Positions 26,801 through 37,959 of a DNA stretch of 64,000 bases are shown here, one piece after another. The stretch lies in contig CM067354.1 of the NCBI GenBank assembly GCA_034190875.2, forward strand, positions 69,034,645 to 69,098,644. Direction: 5' to 3'. Below the pieces are notes generated by a model. It was not told the origin of the DNA and did no database searches. It was given only the letters and a program-made list of their open reading frames with translations. Made by a program: the position numbers and the translations under genes. This stretch comes from Urechis unicinctus (lineage: Eukaryota; Annelida; Polychaeta; Xenopneusta; Urechidae). The stretch's first letter is position 1; every line of letters begins with the position of its first letter.

Positions 26801-28700
26801 AATAGTTGTTCTGATAATTGTTAAATGAAATTTTCGACCTCTTGTAATTTATGTTATCTCTGCGTTATTATCAATTATACAGCGTACATGTTTAAGCCAA
26901 TTATTGATCGCGGCTAAACTGGGTATAGATAGCTGACAGCTAAATGATCATGATTCATTCAATTTCGTTAGTGTTACCTTATTTCAACAGTAATCACCAA
27001 ATTGTGCGCTCTGTTTATTGGTGGCCCATGGATGGTGTAAAGAATACCAGAAGAATAACTTGTCGTCAGCGATACCAATTGATGTTTTAGCCATAGCCAC
27101 TCAACTCAATGAGGCGTACAATTTGACATGCATGATTTAATACACGTGGTGCTTCGTATGCAATAAATATCATTTCAGTTATAAAGTAAACAGCATTACT
27201 AAAATAGGCGTGGTTTTTATCGGTCCAGATCTCATCAGCATTGTCTTATTACTTGCCAATACCAAATGAAATTACTTAATCAAAGACGACTTACAGACTG
27301 AGTAAATGACTATAACGAATAGCATCTACAATCTAGTGCCATTTCATCGAGAGCAAAAGTGAGCACCTTCTCTTTTGTGTTAATTACATGATCATTGTCA
27401 GTTTTGGAAGATCTTATATCGGCATTTCATTGGATATTGATTCTTGGTAGGCTAAGAGGAATTGTCATCACTCAATAAATTATTCCCGTTGTTATGAAAC
27501 TGTATAGCAATATTACATGATAGGTCTGAACATCTGCCTGTTTTGCGTTCACTATGCGGTATTCACTCTGTTAAGAATTGCAATTTTGCACCGCTGTTGA
27601 TTGCATGGATCCTTTTGTTCAAAATATGAAAACTCATTGAACACTGCTTCACTGCAATGTTTTGCTATATCTTAATTTGCTGTTGCATATTACAAGACAA
27701 TCGACAAGGCTGTCTTTTCCTTGTTGAATACGTTGAGGTGGCACAAGGGAATCTAGTTTGAGCTTATAACTACAGCGCAAATTGTAACGAAGATTAATAT
27801 TCCTCATTATGGTTAGAGTTGGTAACTTAAGTAATAATCGATATTTGTGTCTGGTGCGATCAACTATGAGATGCATTTGATACAAATCTGCCATATGAGC
27901 GACTGGTCATCTGCATCGACATTTGAGACAATTTATGCAATTCAATTATCAGTTATCGGTTGGATTGAAGCAATTACACACTGGCATGCATGATTGGTAC
28001 ATTACACTAACGGTCAGGATAACATTATTAAATTGTTCATTGACGAGGCAGACAAGACGTGTTACATATATAATGGTCATGGGACGGCTGATAATTGTTA
28101 CAAATGCAGTAGAACACCACATCCACGAAGCACTGATTGATGGGATCATCCAACGAGTGCTATATATAAATGCACATCTATGGTTCATATGCTTGAAATA
28201 TAATGACTATATTTGATGTAGGGCAATTATTTGTGGAATGCTGTGTTGATGGTGAATGATATAATGTGTTGTTTTTATTCATTGACAATAGGTACCGAAT
28301 ATGTCATCCATATGCATAAAAGTCAGCCTCAATATCTCGATTGACACAATGAGAGTAAAATGGCTTATCATAGCGTATGGGACAGTGTGTGGTCCAATAC
28401 ATTCGGGTAACTAATACAACTGCATCATGTGACCTCTCGAATTGTTGATGGGAATTGAACTTAGATAACCGACATGGCTCGATGGTAATATAAACTGATG
28501 CGGAACAAGCGGAAGTGAATCCACATGAAATCTCAGAAGAACCATAATCGACGGGTACATTTCAATGGAAGTAAATAAAAGAAATTTACTACAGATATCT
28601 AAAGTTTGTTCTTTTTTAACCTAGTGGCATTTACAACCACGCAAGTCAATCGTATTTATTGATCGAAAGTGACGTATCATCACAAATCTGTAGCGTCTAC
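23900..28700 (-). repeat. large repeat unit, copy C (inverted)
   Basis: In reverse orientation this region matches the third copy (57.2-63.25 kb) in order. 23920-24500 matches 62.8-63.2 kb and 44.4-44.85 kb ('gatgttgacc' and 'attatttga.t.aacaatgctatg.cact'). About 25600-25930 matches 61.3-60.96 kb ('ctaactaatcgc', 'aactgtccg'). 26985-27140 matches 60.75-60.6 kb, and 28000-28470 matches 59.2-58.65 kb. Divergence is considerable and spacing differs through indels. No open frame is shared among the copies over this span. Confidence 0.7.
25909..25923. repeat. poly-C run
   Basis: Fourteen or more consecutive C follow 'aactgtccg'. The matching position in the 61 kb copy reads 'aactgtccgatgcgccc' without the run. 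This is either a copy-specific expansion or a sequencing/assembly artefact. Confidence 0.9.
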
Positions 28701-29716
28701 TTGCGATATTCAACATCTGCAACAATTTTATCACTGTGACCGGGTTTCGAATGGATGTGCTAACCCATTTCATGACCTGTTTTTACAACGACCGTGTCCT
28801 TTTTTGCTTTTGCTCTACTAATCGCATATGTTAGTGCATCAATCAAAATATGCACTAATTCAGCACTGTTTGAAGGAGGCAAAATGCACCCACACAATCG
28901 CAACAGAAACGCATTAATATATAAAGCAGTCTACAAGTAGTTGTGAAATTTTCTAATACCAGCTCCAAATGTTCAGCTTCTCCATTTCCACTGGTATTGT
29001 ATATTTGACGACATTATTCAAAAAGGTGGCTTATGAATGTGTTAGAGTGATTTATTGGTTTGCAATAACCTTTCCAGCCAGATGCCATTATAGTAATTGC
29101 TACTGATTGTTGGGCGTTGTGTAATATCATAGTATGACCGCCGCTGGTTGTCAACGCATTCAAAGATAGGTAATGAAGAACACAATGATCATTAACTTTA
29201 ATTCTACAACGGCGTCTTGTCAGCTGCAGAAGGGTTTTGAGATTAGTTTCCTGATTTAATACAACGACACTAGATAAAATATGTTACCAGTGCTTGTCCG
29301 TTAATATTGCTGAGGCTATGATGCAAATGATAGAATGCATTAAATATCAGCTTTATGCAAAACATAAGGTTTGATTAATCTAGCCAAGATCATCGTTTAT
29401 TATAATGATATGCAAACTTTCTACCTGCCACATGCTGTGGAGCAATATTAATTGGATACATGTCCCATTTCTTTCCGAATGGTTAGGTAATTGTTGTTTC
29501 ATTCCTTCTGCAAATCGAATGTTCTTGTGTATGCCGACGATGAATAATGTGCAGTTTATAGATTGACATTTCCAGCACCTCATTAAGAACTCCTATGCAA
29601 ACGATTACACTACCAAGCAAAGGTGTAAGTCTTTGGTGAAGACTATTTAGTTCCCAATGACTGCTGATGCATAAGGTTTAGTCACACTGGTGTCATTTTA
29701 TACAAATAACAACTAT
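28701..29716. other. no supported gene
   Basis: AT-rich sequence between the large repeat and the GATA array. Only short frames occur (29380-29583 minus, 67 codons). No motif or RNA gene is seen. Confidence 0.45.
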
Positions 29717-29742
29717 AATTATATATATATATATATATATAT

Positions 29743-29801
<59 letters not shown>

Positions 29802-29937
29802 TATAGATATATATAGATATAGGGAGAGATATATATATATATTATATATATATATATATGTATATATCTATATATATATATATCTATATATATATGTATA
29901 TATCTATATATATATATATATATATATCTCTATATAG

Positions 29938-29970
<33 letters not shown>

Positions 29971-29987
29971 TAGATAGATAGATCTCT

Positions 29988-30077
<90 letters not shown>

Positions 30078-30520
30078 CGCTCGCTCGCTAGATAGATAGA
30101 TAGCTAGATAGATAGATAGATCGATAGATAGATAGATCGCTCGCTAGATAGATAGATAGATAGATAGATAGATCGCTCGATAGATAGATAGATAGCTCGC
30201 TAGATAGATAGATCGATAGATCGCTAGATAGATAGATCGATAGATCGCTCGATCGATCGATAGATCGATAGATAGATAGATAGCTAGATAGATCGATAGC
30301 TAGCTATAGATAGATAGATCGCTCGATAGATAGATAGATAGATAGATAGATCGATCGATAGATAGATAGATCGATAGATAGATAGCTAGATAGATAGATC
30401 GATAGATAGATCGATAGATAGCTAGATCGATAGATAGATAGATCGATCGATAGATCGCTAGATAGATAGATCGATAGCTAGATCGCTCGCTAGATCGCTC
30501 GATCGATAGATAGATAGATC

Positions 30521-30592
<72 letters not shown>

Positions 30593-30618
30593 TATTTATA
30601 TATATCTATATATATATT
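29717..30618. repeat. compound TA / GATA-TCGA-TCGC array, about 0.9 kb
   Basis: The array starts as (TA)n with TATC interruptions (29717-29965). It changes to a long tetranucleotide array (about 29967-30590) in which GATA units are mixed with GATC, GCTC and GCTA variants, including 'gatcgctcgctcgctaga'. It closes with short TA. The strict 4-base period is kept through most of the variants, so these look like substitutions amplified within the array. No gene is present. Confidence 0.95.
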
Positions 30619-31479
30619 GCTTGACAGGCCGTTAGAATTCTGGCTGGATCATTGATCATTAAAATACCTTTGGTAATTTATATTTCGGGATCACTTTCAA
30701 CCAGCATTACGTGGACGCCAACGTTACGTGTTCAGCATCAATACATATCCGCGCTTCTGTGTTAATGGCAGACATAAATAACTTCATATATTGATTGATT
30801 ACCGCAATCTTGACATATAATTCAATCCGCAATCAGGTCATACACAGAAGGCAGTGTACTGCATATGCAGCGACGCTCACCAAGCGAATTATGGTTTAGT
30901 TGTGGTATTAAGGGCCTAAGATGAATGCCGTTTCTATGTTCAGCGAGATAAAGCCAACTGTTTGAAGGTTGATATGCATATGTACTGACCCCAATTCCAT
31001 TGAGAAACATGTAATGAGGGACTTCGTGTGTTATTGGCGCGCTGGTGTCATAAGTCGAGGTTTAGATATGCACTAAGCCTTGGGCTTGATTTATGAACGG
31101 AATTGATGAGTATTGAGTAATCCTCTATCAAGAATGCATGCTATCAATGATGTATACATTACATCTCAGTATGCACGTGTTCAATGCATTTAATCGTTTA
31201 ATATAACAACCGTAATTTCTCATTGCAAAAAGAGTAATTGAGAAGTACAGTTACTAAGCATTAATTATCAAATGCAAAATAGGAGATAACGGAAACGTGA
31301 TGATGGAAAGACAGCTGCGTTTCAATTGACGCGCCATTACTCCGGTTGCATGAGGCAATACAACCTGTATAAGAATATATTCAATCCCATTCGATGTGCC
31401 TAACCTACCAAAACACCGAAGTCTGCTGTATGAAAAATGCTATATGACTTTGCAAAAGCTGTAAAGCATCTGACGAGCA
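30619..31479. other. no supported gene
   Basis: Ordinary AT-rich sequence. A 62-codon minus-strand frame at 30822-31010 has no motif. No element boundary is visible. Confidence 0.45.
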
Positions 31480-32260
31480 GCACATGTGAGTCGCAGGTTG
31501 TCGTGTCATTTTACGCGCGGTAAAGCCGAAGGATGATATGATTAACTTTGTCTTTGAATGTTCTCCGCTAACCGTTGTTCATGCGATATATTATCGTAAT
31601 TTTGCAGCAGTGTTGGGTATACTTTGTGAGTAGAAGTCCTTTAAACTCCATTGGATGCACATTGTGCGAGATGTGATGTCTTCTCCAAAAGCTGTTTAAG
31701 CCATATTTAAATGCAATTGCTAGCATACTATACTGATCGCAAAAAAGGTGATAAAACTCTTCCTTCCATTCTTATAGTAATTTCATGCGTATTATGACAT
31801 AAAAAGGTGTCCGCACAGCCAGGAAGTAGATAATTATGTCCCCAGTTGTTTGCCTTGTAGCTAATGTGCATGCCCTTATACCATCATTTGCTCTCCAAAA
31901 TGTATTGTGTCATACCTAAATTATGGTCAAATCATGTAAGCGGATATATGAAGGTGCATTTACCTCATATTAATCAATCATCATTATTCCCTTCTACGTC
32001 CACTGTAGAAACAAAGATTCTATTATGCCATAACAGCAGCACTGAACACTGGAGAATGACAGGACAAAACTGCTGCACAAAACTGTTCCTGTATTTACCG
32101 TGATAGGTTATATTTGCCCATTCGGATCCTGATCACATTGGTGCAGTATAAAAATCATTGAGAGATGTAATAGGTGCTATGATTAGGTTATAGCTATATG
32201 ACTCCCTAAGTAACCCTGAATGGCTATGTATTCAAACCATAAAACGAAGCTGTCTTTGCA
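31480..32260 (+). repeat. dispersed repeat family 2, copy 2
   Basis: Paralogue of 8350-8900 in the same orientation; landmarks are given at that entry. The 79-codon plus frame at 31864-32103 overlaps the best-matching part but is not open in the other copy. I treat it as non-coding. Confidence 0.55.
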
Positions 32261-32650
32261 ATAAACCGCAATAGTTAATAATCTATCGATTCTATATTGC
32301 ACCTGAGCATTTGTCAAACTCGATTGTTGTGCAATTGCGTACAAAATTACTTAATTCAATTATACGGATCGCCATATGCTAATGGTATTCCCTGGCGATC
32401 GATTGGCCAATAGCAAGTCACAAAGACTCACAGAAAGAATTTTAGATTAAGTTAGATTAAGCGAAAGTATTATCACTTGATTCACTTACACACGGTTGTT
32501 ATCAGTGATAAGCATATATGTAACAAAGTAACAAATTGAACTACGAATCTAACAGTATGAATTGTACCGCCACGGCATTGAAAATCTATTCAAAGTACTC
32601 AATATATTAACAATCTATTAACAATGTATCAAAACATGGTAACAATTTGT
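32261..32650. other. left flank of the TTAA element
   Basis: No gene. A near-tandem 'ttagattaagttagattaag' motif lies at about 32441-32460, and 'ttaacaatctattaacaatgtat' at about 32605-32627. The flank ends at the TTAA that borders the transposon. Confidence 0.45.
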
Positions 32651-32654
32651 TTAA

Positions 32655-32680
32655 ATGTCAACTACAACGATTTTCATCAT
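32655..32680 (+). repeat. left terminal inverted repeat
   Basis: The terminal sequence inside the left TTAA contains GTCAACTACAA and pairs with the reverse complement of 35889-35914. The conserved part is about 20 bp, with substitutions at positions 2, 14 and 19. Confidence 0.8.
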
Positions 32681-32814
32681 TTCTTTATAATGTGTTTCAA
32701 ATTGAAGATTAATAACTCATAAACCAACGGGGACCCATAATTCATTGCAACGGCATGCATAAGTACTAAAAATCCACCGATAAGTTTTCATTCGGAAGAA
32801 AATACGAAGCCACC

Positions 32815-32935
32815 TTCTCGATGCCATTTTGCCTCAGTTGGCCGCGTTGCACGTTGCGTGACGTCATTCCTGCTGCGCTGCCTCCAAGAGAATTTGACTG
32901 CGAGCGAGCGAGCGAAGCGAAAAACGATTGTTTGG
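32815..32935 (+). promoter_or_regulatory. CpG-rich putative promoter with CRE palindrome (left)
   Basis: A locally GC- and CpG-rich segment includes a perfect TGACGTCA (32859-32866), the CREB/ATF consensus, followed by a 'gcgagcgagcgagcgaagcg' tract at about 32899-32920. It lies about 0.2 kb inside the left terminus and just upstream of the first P2X7-like exon. It plausibly drives the plus-strand gene. Start of transcription is inferred, not seen. Confidence 0.45.
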
Positions 32936-33436
32936 ATTTTAAAATTACACCGTTTTGACAAGCCATGTCGTCTTCTGGTGAAGTTTACGAGTCCCCATAG
33001 CATAACATTGGGGCAAATCATGTCCAATACGGACGGGAGTTGAAAATCCAAGTCACACTACGAAATGACACCGGGAGCTCTTAAGTCTAACTCAAGGGTC
33101 CGCTTCGGATGAAGAATCAACAAAAGATTTCGATGAATGGTAAATTTAGAATACCCTTCCCAAGTTTTATTGAACTATATTAACTGGTAAAAAATAATCG
33201 TTAGTTTCATTTACCCAATAAATTTACACATTGTGTAAGTTGAGGATGGTATGTTGACAGACCTAACTACTACAACAAATAGTACTTGGTATGTAGCTTT
33301 GTCATTGTACCCTGAGCACATTGAATATTGTGGACAGATGTTTGCATGCAGTTTATAAAGTATTTTCCTTTTATATTCATTCATTGTACCACAAATATAA
33401 ATTTACAATGACTCTTTAATTATTTCTCTAACTTAG

Positions 33437-33649
33437 GTGTAGCTGTCATTACTGCATCCCAATGGACACAGCCAAAGAGTGCTACAGAAGTTTGGAGAGA
33501 GTGATGGTTCTAACGGAGGAATGGACAAGCATCACCAAGCATCCCAGATTCCTGGCTAGCTGCATGAATAAAAATGTGCTGGAAGTGTCCAAATTTGAAT
33601 CTATTCAAATGGACAGACCTGTTGGAGATGAGGTCTCTACAATGAGTAA
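33437..33649 (+). CDS. exon 2 of P2X7-tail-like gene (zinc-binding Cys cluster)
   Basis: The exon supplies the first Cys cluster (C-x-C-x2-C, then a Cys after EC/CY) and the 'ITKHPRF...C.N..VL' segment, which aligns with the corresponding P2X7 tail region ('ITT..F...VL'). In P2X7 these cysteines and others in the next exon coordinate zinc in the ballast domain. The acceptor is AG at 33435-33436. The 3' limit is 33645 with the strong donor or 33649 with the phase-preserving weak one. Confidence 0.7.
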
Positions 33650-33930
33650 GTTAGCCATTATTGCTACCAAAAAGGATGGTTTGAGGTTGAACAATCATAT
33701 TTATTACAAAGGGAACATTAATTCCACTGTGTAAAATATTCAGTGTTCATATTGATGAACTACAATATATTTCACATAGCCAAGAATAAATAATGCCAGT
33801 TACATGAAATCCAGAGGCAGAGCTTACAATAAAATTATGACGTAAGGAAATGGTTGACAAATGACAATTGTTTTTTTAACTATACAACTTATTTTAAAAC
33901 CATAGACAACTAATTGACATATTGCTTCAG

Positions 33931-34240
33931 ATTATTCAGGTATCTAGCCTACCGCCAGTTTACACTCTGGATATGGCACAGACTGGGCAAAAGAAACAGG
34001 AAAGTGCTGGCAGCCTGTGTGGTAACAGCTGTTAGAAAATCCTTCCCTGACCCGGGCGGCAAATATACAGGTTATCTACAATGGAGCGGAAGATTTCTTG
34101 GTCAGGTTGAATCGACACCTGTGAGCACCTGCAAGAAGATCCTTTTCAGGTTTCTCGTACTGGGAGGCAATAGGTGGTGGGACAGTCCTGTCATCTGCAA
34201 GGACCTCACCAAGTCTGTAGCTTGGGTATTTGTGCCTTAG
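33931..34240 (+). CDS. exon 3 of P2X7-tail-like gene
   Basis: After acceptor 'ttgcttcag' the exon encodes the AYR...W...LG motif, 'VLAACVV' (family: LPSC.V) and the 'FPDPGGKYTGY' end that in P2X7 lies at the extreme C-terminus. About 50 further codons run to the stop and show no family similarity. The frame may therefore leave the ancestral exon near 34085-34105 ('TCTTGGTCAGG' contains a possible donor), or the ancestral stop was lost. Confidence 0.65.
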
Positions 34241-34418
34241 ATCACGCACCTGATGTACATAGTGTGAAGCAAATCAATGATATTCATATTTTATGATAGT
34301 CATATAATAAGTAAGTTATATTATATGCCAATTTTTAATTGGGTAACAATGTTTGTGCAAATAAAACTTATTCAGGTTTTGGTAATAAATGTCAAAATTA
34401 CATGTGTTTCATTTTAGA
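34241..34418. other. convergence point of the two element genes
   Basis: AT-rich spacer between the 3' ends of the plus and minus genes. 'aataaa' at about 34361 on plus could serve as a polyadenylation signal. A full transposase core cannot fit here. Confidence 0.4.
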
Positions 34419-34932
34419 CTAATGCATGTTCACACCAAAAAGAAATTGGTACTTTGACAGGCTTGGGATTTTCCAATACCTGAACATGTTCAGTGTTCTA
34501 ATAGCACTACTGCCACTAACAAAAATCCCTGAAGCCATAAACAAATTCCCGGGCATCTTACGGTGTCCATTTACGTCGATTTGTTCAAAACAAGCAAAAC
34601 TCCCCCTGTATCTTTGATTCTGACTAGGGCCATCCTCCAGATCAACACCACTGTACATAAGCATTCTGTGAGCTAAATTTTTCTTCCATCAAATAAAACC
34701 CTGTGATTACACTATAAACAAAACAATATTTACCTAACAGTTTTTCAAACGCCATGTCATCGTCAGTATCCATCTCAGCATCATCGTCAGTGAAGTCATA
34801 GTCAGGGTCAGTTTCCATCTCATCATCGCTGTCCACCAGTCCAACAGATTCCTCCTGGGGCTCATATTGGGTGCCCCTGGTGACACTTTTGGTGAGATGG
34901 GCCAACTTGGGTACCTCTTGAATATTTCTTTA
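34419..34932 (-). pseudogene. transposase-like gene fragment (Kolobok-like N-terminal region)
   Basis: Two minus-strand exon-like pieces. The 5' piece (34735-34929) encodes 'SVTRGTQYEPQEE' followed by a strongly acidic 'DSDDEMETDPDYDFTDDD' segment, ending at donor TTAG|GTAAAT (34734/34733). The second (about 34422-34619) has a Cys followed by 'GNLFMASGIFVSGSS' and 'MFRYWKIPSLSKYQFLF'. From memory, this GNL..A..I..(S/T)GS motif precedes the DDE core in a widespread animal transposase family. The frame then stops, so the catalytic core is missing. The phase between the two pieces does not match at the best splice sites. This supports decay. The family assignment is from pattern recognition only. 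Confidence 0.55.
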
Positions 34933-35159
34933 TCCCAGGAAAAATAGAACTCTGTGTCTGTAGAGACTTGTCAGCCATCTATGGTATCAATACAATAAGT
35001 ATGCTACAATTTCATTCATCATAGCCTTTAAGGATGTAAATGTTTACAAATTGACTCTGAAAAGACACATGGACACATACAACAGATGTTATCCCTGCCA
35101 ACGCATTCCATCATATATAATAATGCAGTTGCCTTGTGACTCTCACCAAAACATTTGCC

Positions 35160-35300
35160 TGCACCCCTAATGACAAGTGAGAGCAAGCTTCATGGTCGGC
35201 AGACGGCAAGGCACTCGCCCCTGGTGTAGCAAACGGGGCGGACGCTGACAGGCGAAGTTTCTTCGCCTAGCCTAGGTCGGCAGTTCTTGAGTGTGACACC
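35160..35300. repeat. short GC-rich hairpin region inside the element
   Basis: 'aggcgaag-ttt-cttcgcct' at about 35251-35269 is an 8-bp perfect inverted repeat with a 3-base loop, followed by the palindrome CCTAGG. It sits in a GC-rich patch in the 5' part of the minus-strand gene. Its role is unknown. Confidence 0.6.
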
Positions 35301-35699
35301 TCAGTCTGTGATTCACCACTGTCACTTGATTTATCTATCTGCGCAGCTGCCAATACCATTTCGGAGCCTAGGTTTCTTACGAAATCCTAGACTTTTGAGC
35401 AGCTCTGGGTCAGTCTCATAAGCACTTTTCTCGAAATGATCAGAACATAAAACTGTCGTATAACTATAACTATAACTTATAGTATAAGGGCAGGACTCCA
35501 GTGTTTACGCTTGACTTTCGACACCCATATGCGGCGCATATGTCTTTTAGAAACAAAAAAAGTCACGCCTGACTTCTCATTGTTCTGAAAACCAAACGCA
35601 CAACAATAAGGCACAATCCACACCAAGAAACGCATCAGTCCGTGAAGAAAGACGAGTTAGTCACACGCTGTCAACCAACCGGGAAGGCTAACGCTGGCG

Positions 35700-35760
35700 A
35701 TGAATATTCGCAAACAACCCGAATGACGTCACTGTACGGAAATTCACGATTTTTACCGAG
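35700..35760 (-). promoter_or_regulatory. putative promoter with CRE palindrome (right)
   Basis: A perfect TGACGTCA at 35724-35731 lies about 0.18 kb inside the right terminus, mirroring the left copy. Read on the minus strand it is followed by TTCGGG; the left copy is followed by TTCC. It may promote the minus-strand gene or be part of a subterminal protein-binding site. Confidence 0.4.
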
Positions 35761-35888
35761 CAGTATCTTGTCAGATTCGACGTTGGAAATATACATTTAA
35801 AAATCATTTTTCTAAAAGAAAAAAAGCGCGCAGTTACCTTATTTTGGTCACGATACCCTTTTAAAACATAGAACTTAGGAAAAATGGA

Positions 35889-35914
35889 ATAAAAACAATC
35901 TTTGTAGTTGACCT
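35889..35914 (-). repeat. right terminal inverted repeat
   Basis: Read from the right TTAA inward on the minus strand, the sequence is AGGTCAACTACAAAGATTG. It mirrors the left terminus. The RRG-type start is the form described for Kolobok ends. Confidence 0.8.
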
Positions 35915-35918
35915 TTAA

Positions 35919-36323
35919 GCATATATATGTGTGCCCGTCAATACCCGCCACCATGATAAACTGGCATGGTGTTTAGTTGCATAACCGATTCAGGACAAAC
36001 ATCAGCCGTAATCAGTATAGGGATTGCATGAAGTAATAGCTGGTCGCTCATGCAGCAAGTCTGTGTCATCTGCATCTGGAATATTTTGCATCAGTTTATA
36101 AATTATTTTGACTATAACCAGAAATTGTTGCACTCATTTCGCCCTATAAAACCATAGTCAGCAGATAAATTATGTGCAATCGCTTACCAGAGTGATATAC
36201 CTGTCGACAGTATATTTAGTGGCCATATTGAAACTAAAAATACAATGAAACATGCTGAACGAGAATGTAACACACAACACATACATGGCAAATCGTCAGT
36301 GCACCTCACGAGTCAGAAGTGCA
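35919..36323. other. right flank of the TTAA element
   Basis: No gene. A segment around 36040-36095 ('gctcatgcagca.gt') weakly resembles about 10095-10150, too short to call a repeat family with confidence. Confidence 0.4.

Positions 36324-37959
<1,636 letters not shown>

Larger units (their letters stand above)
33069..34240 (+). pseudogene. P2X7 C-terminal (ballast) domain-like gene, probably decayed
   Basis: Three exon-like pieces carry the Cys-rich domain best known as the cytoplasmic tail of the P2X7 receptor, also found in stand-alone proteins. Exon 1 (open 33069-33139) is acidic ('SASDEESTKDFDEW') and ends at donor TG|GTAAAT. The acceptor at 33435-33436 joins in phase to exon 2, which starts 'CSCHYCIPMDTAKEC' and continues 'WTSITKHPRFLASCMNKNVL'. 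Exon 3 (from 33931 or 33940) has 'RYLAYRQFTLWIW' and ends with 'VRKSFPDPGGKYTGY', matching the family's AYR..W, R+.FP.S.G.Y.GF pattern; the frame stops at 34240. The channel part of P2X7 is absent. Exon 1 has no in-frame ATG. The canonical donor at 33646 (ATGA|GTAAGT) does not keep phase into exon 3; only a weaker GT at 33650 does. These points favour a decayed or alternatively spliced gene. Confidence 0.7.
32651..35918. mobile_element. TTAA-flanked DNA transposon, Kolobok-like, defective
   Basis: TTAA at 32651-32654 and at 35915-35918 border inward-facing inverted repeats. The left end reads aTGTCAACTACAAcGATTtT and the right end, as reverse complement, reads aGGTCAACTACAAaGATTgT; about 20 of the first 26 positions match. 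TTAA target sites are used by piggyBac and Kolobok elements. The AGG right terminus and the transposase-like fragment fit Kolobok better than piggyBac, whose ends usually start with CC. Inside lie two convergent genes: a P2X7-tail-like gene on plus and a transposase-like fragment on minus. The space between them (about 180 bp) is too short for a DDE catalytic core, so this copy is internally deleted and non-autonomous. Superfamily assignment is inference. Confidence 0.75.

Noticed and set aside
29967..30590. CRISPR-like regular repeat
   Set aside because: The period is four bases with no spacers; it is a simple tetranucleotide array.
33069..34240. A P2X receptor channel gene
   Set aside because: Only the cytoplasmic Cys-rich tail domain is present; no transmembrane segments or extracellular domain are encoded nearby.
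32651..35918. piggyBac assignment for the TTAA element
   Set aside because: The termini do not begin with CC and the transposase-like fragment lacks piggyBac features; a Kolobok-like assignment fits better, though not proven.
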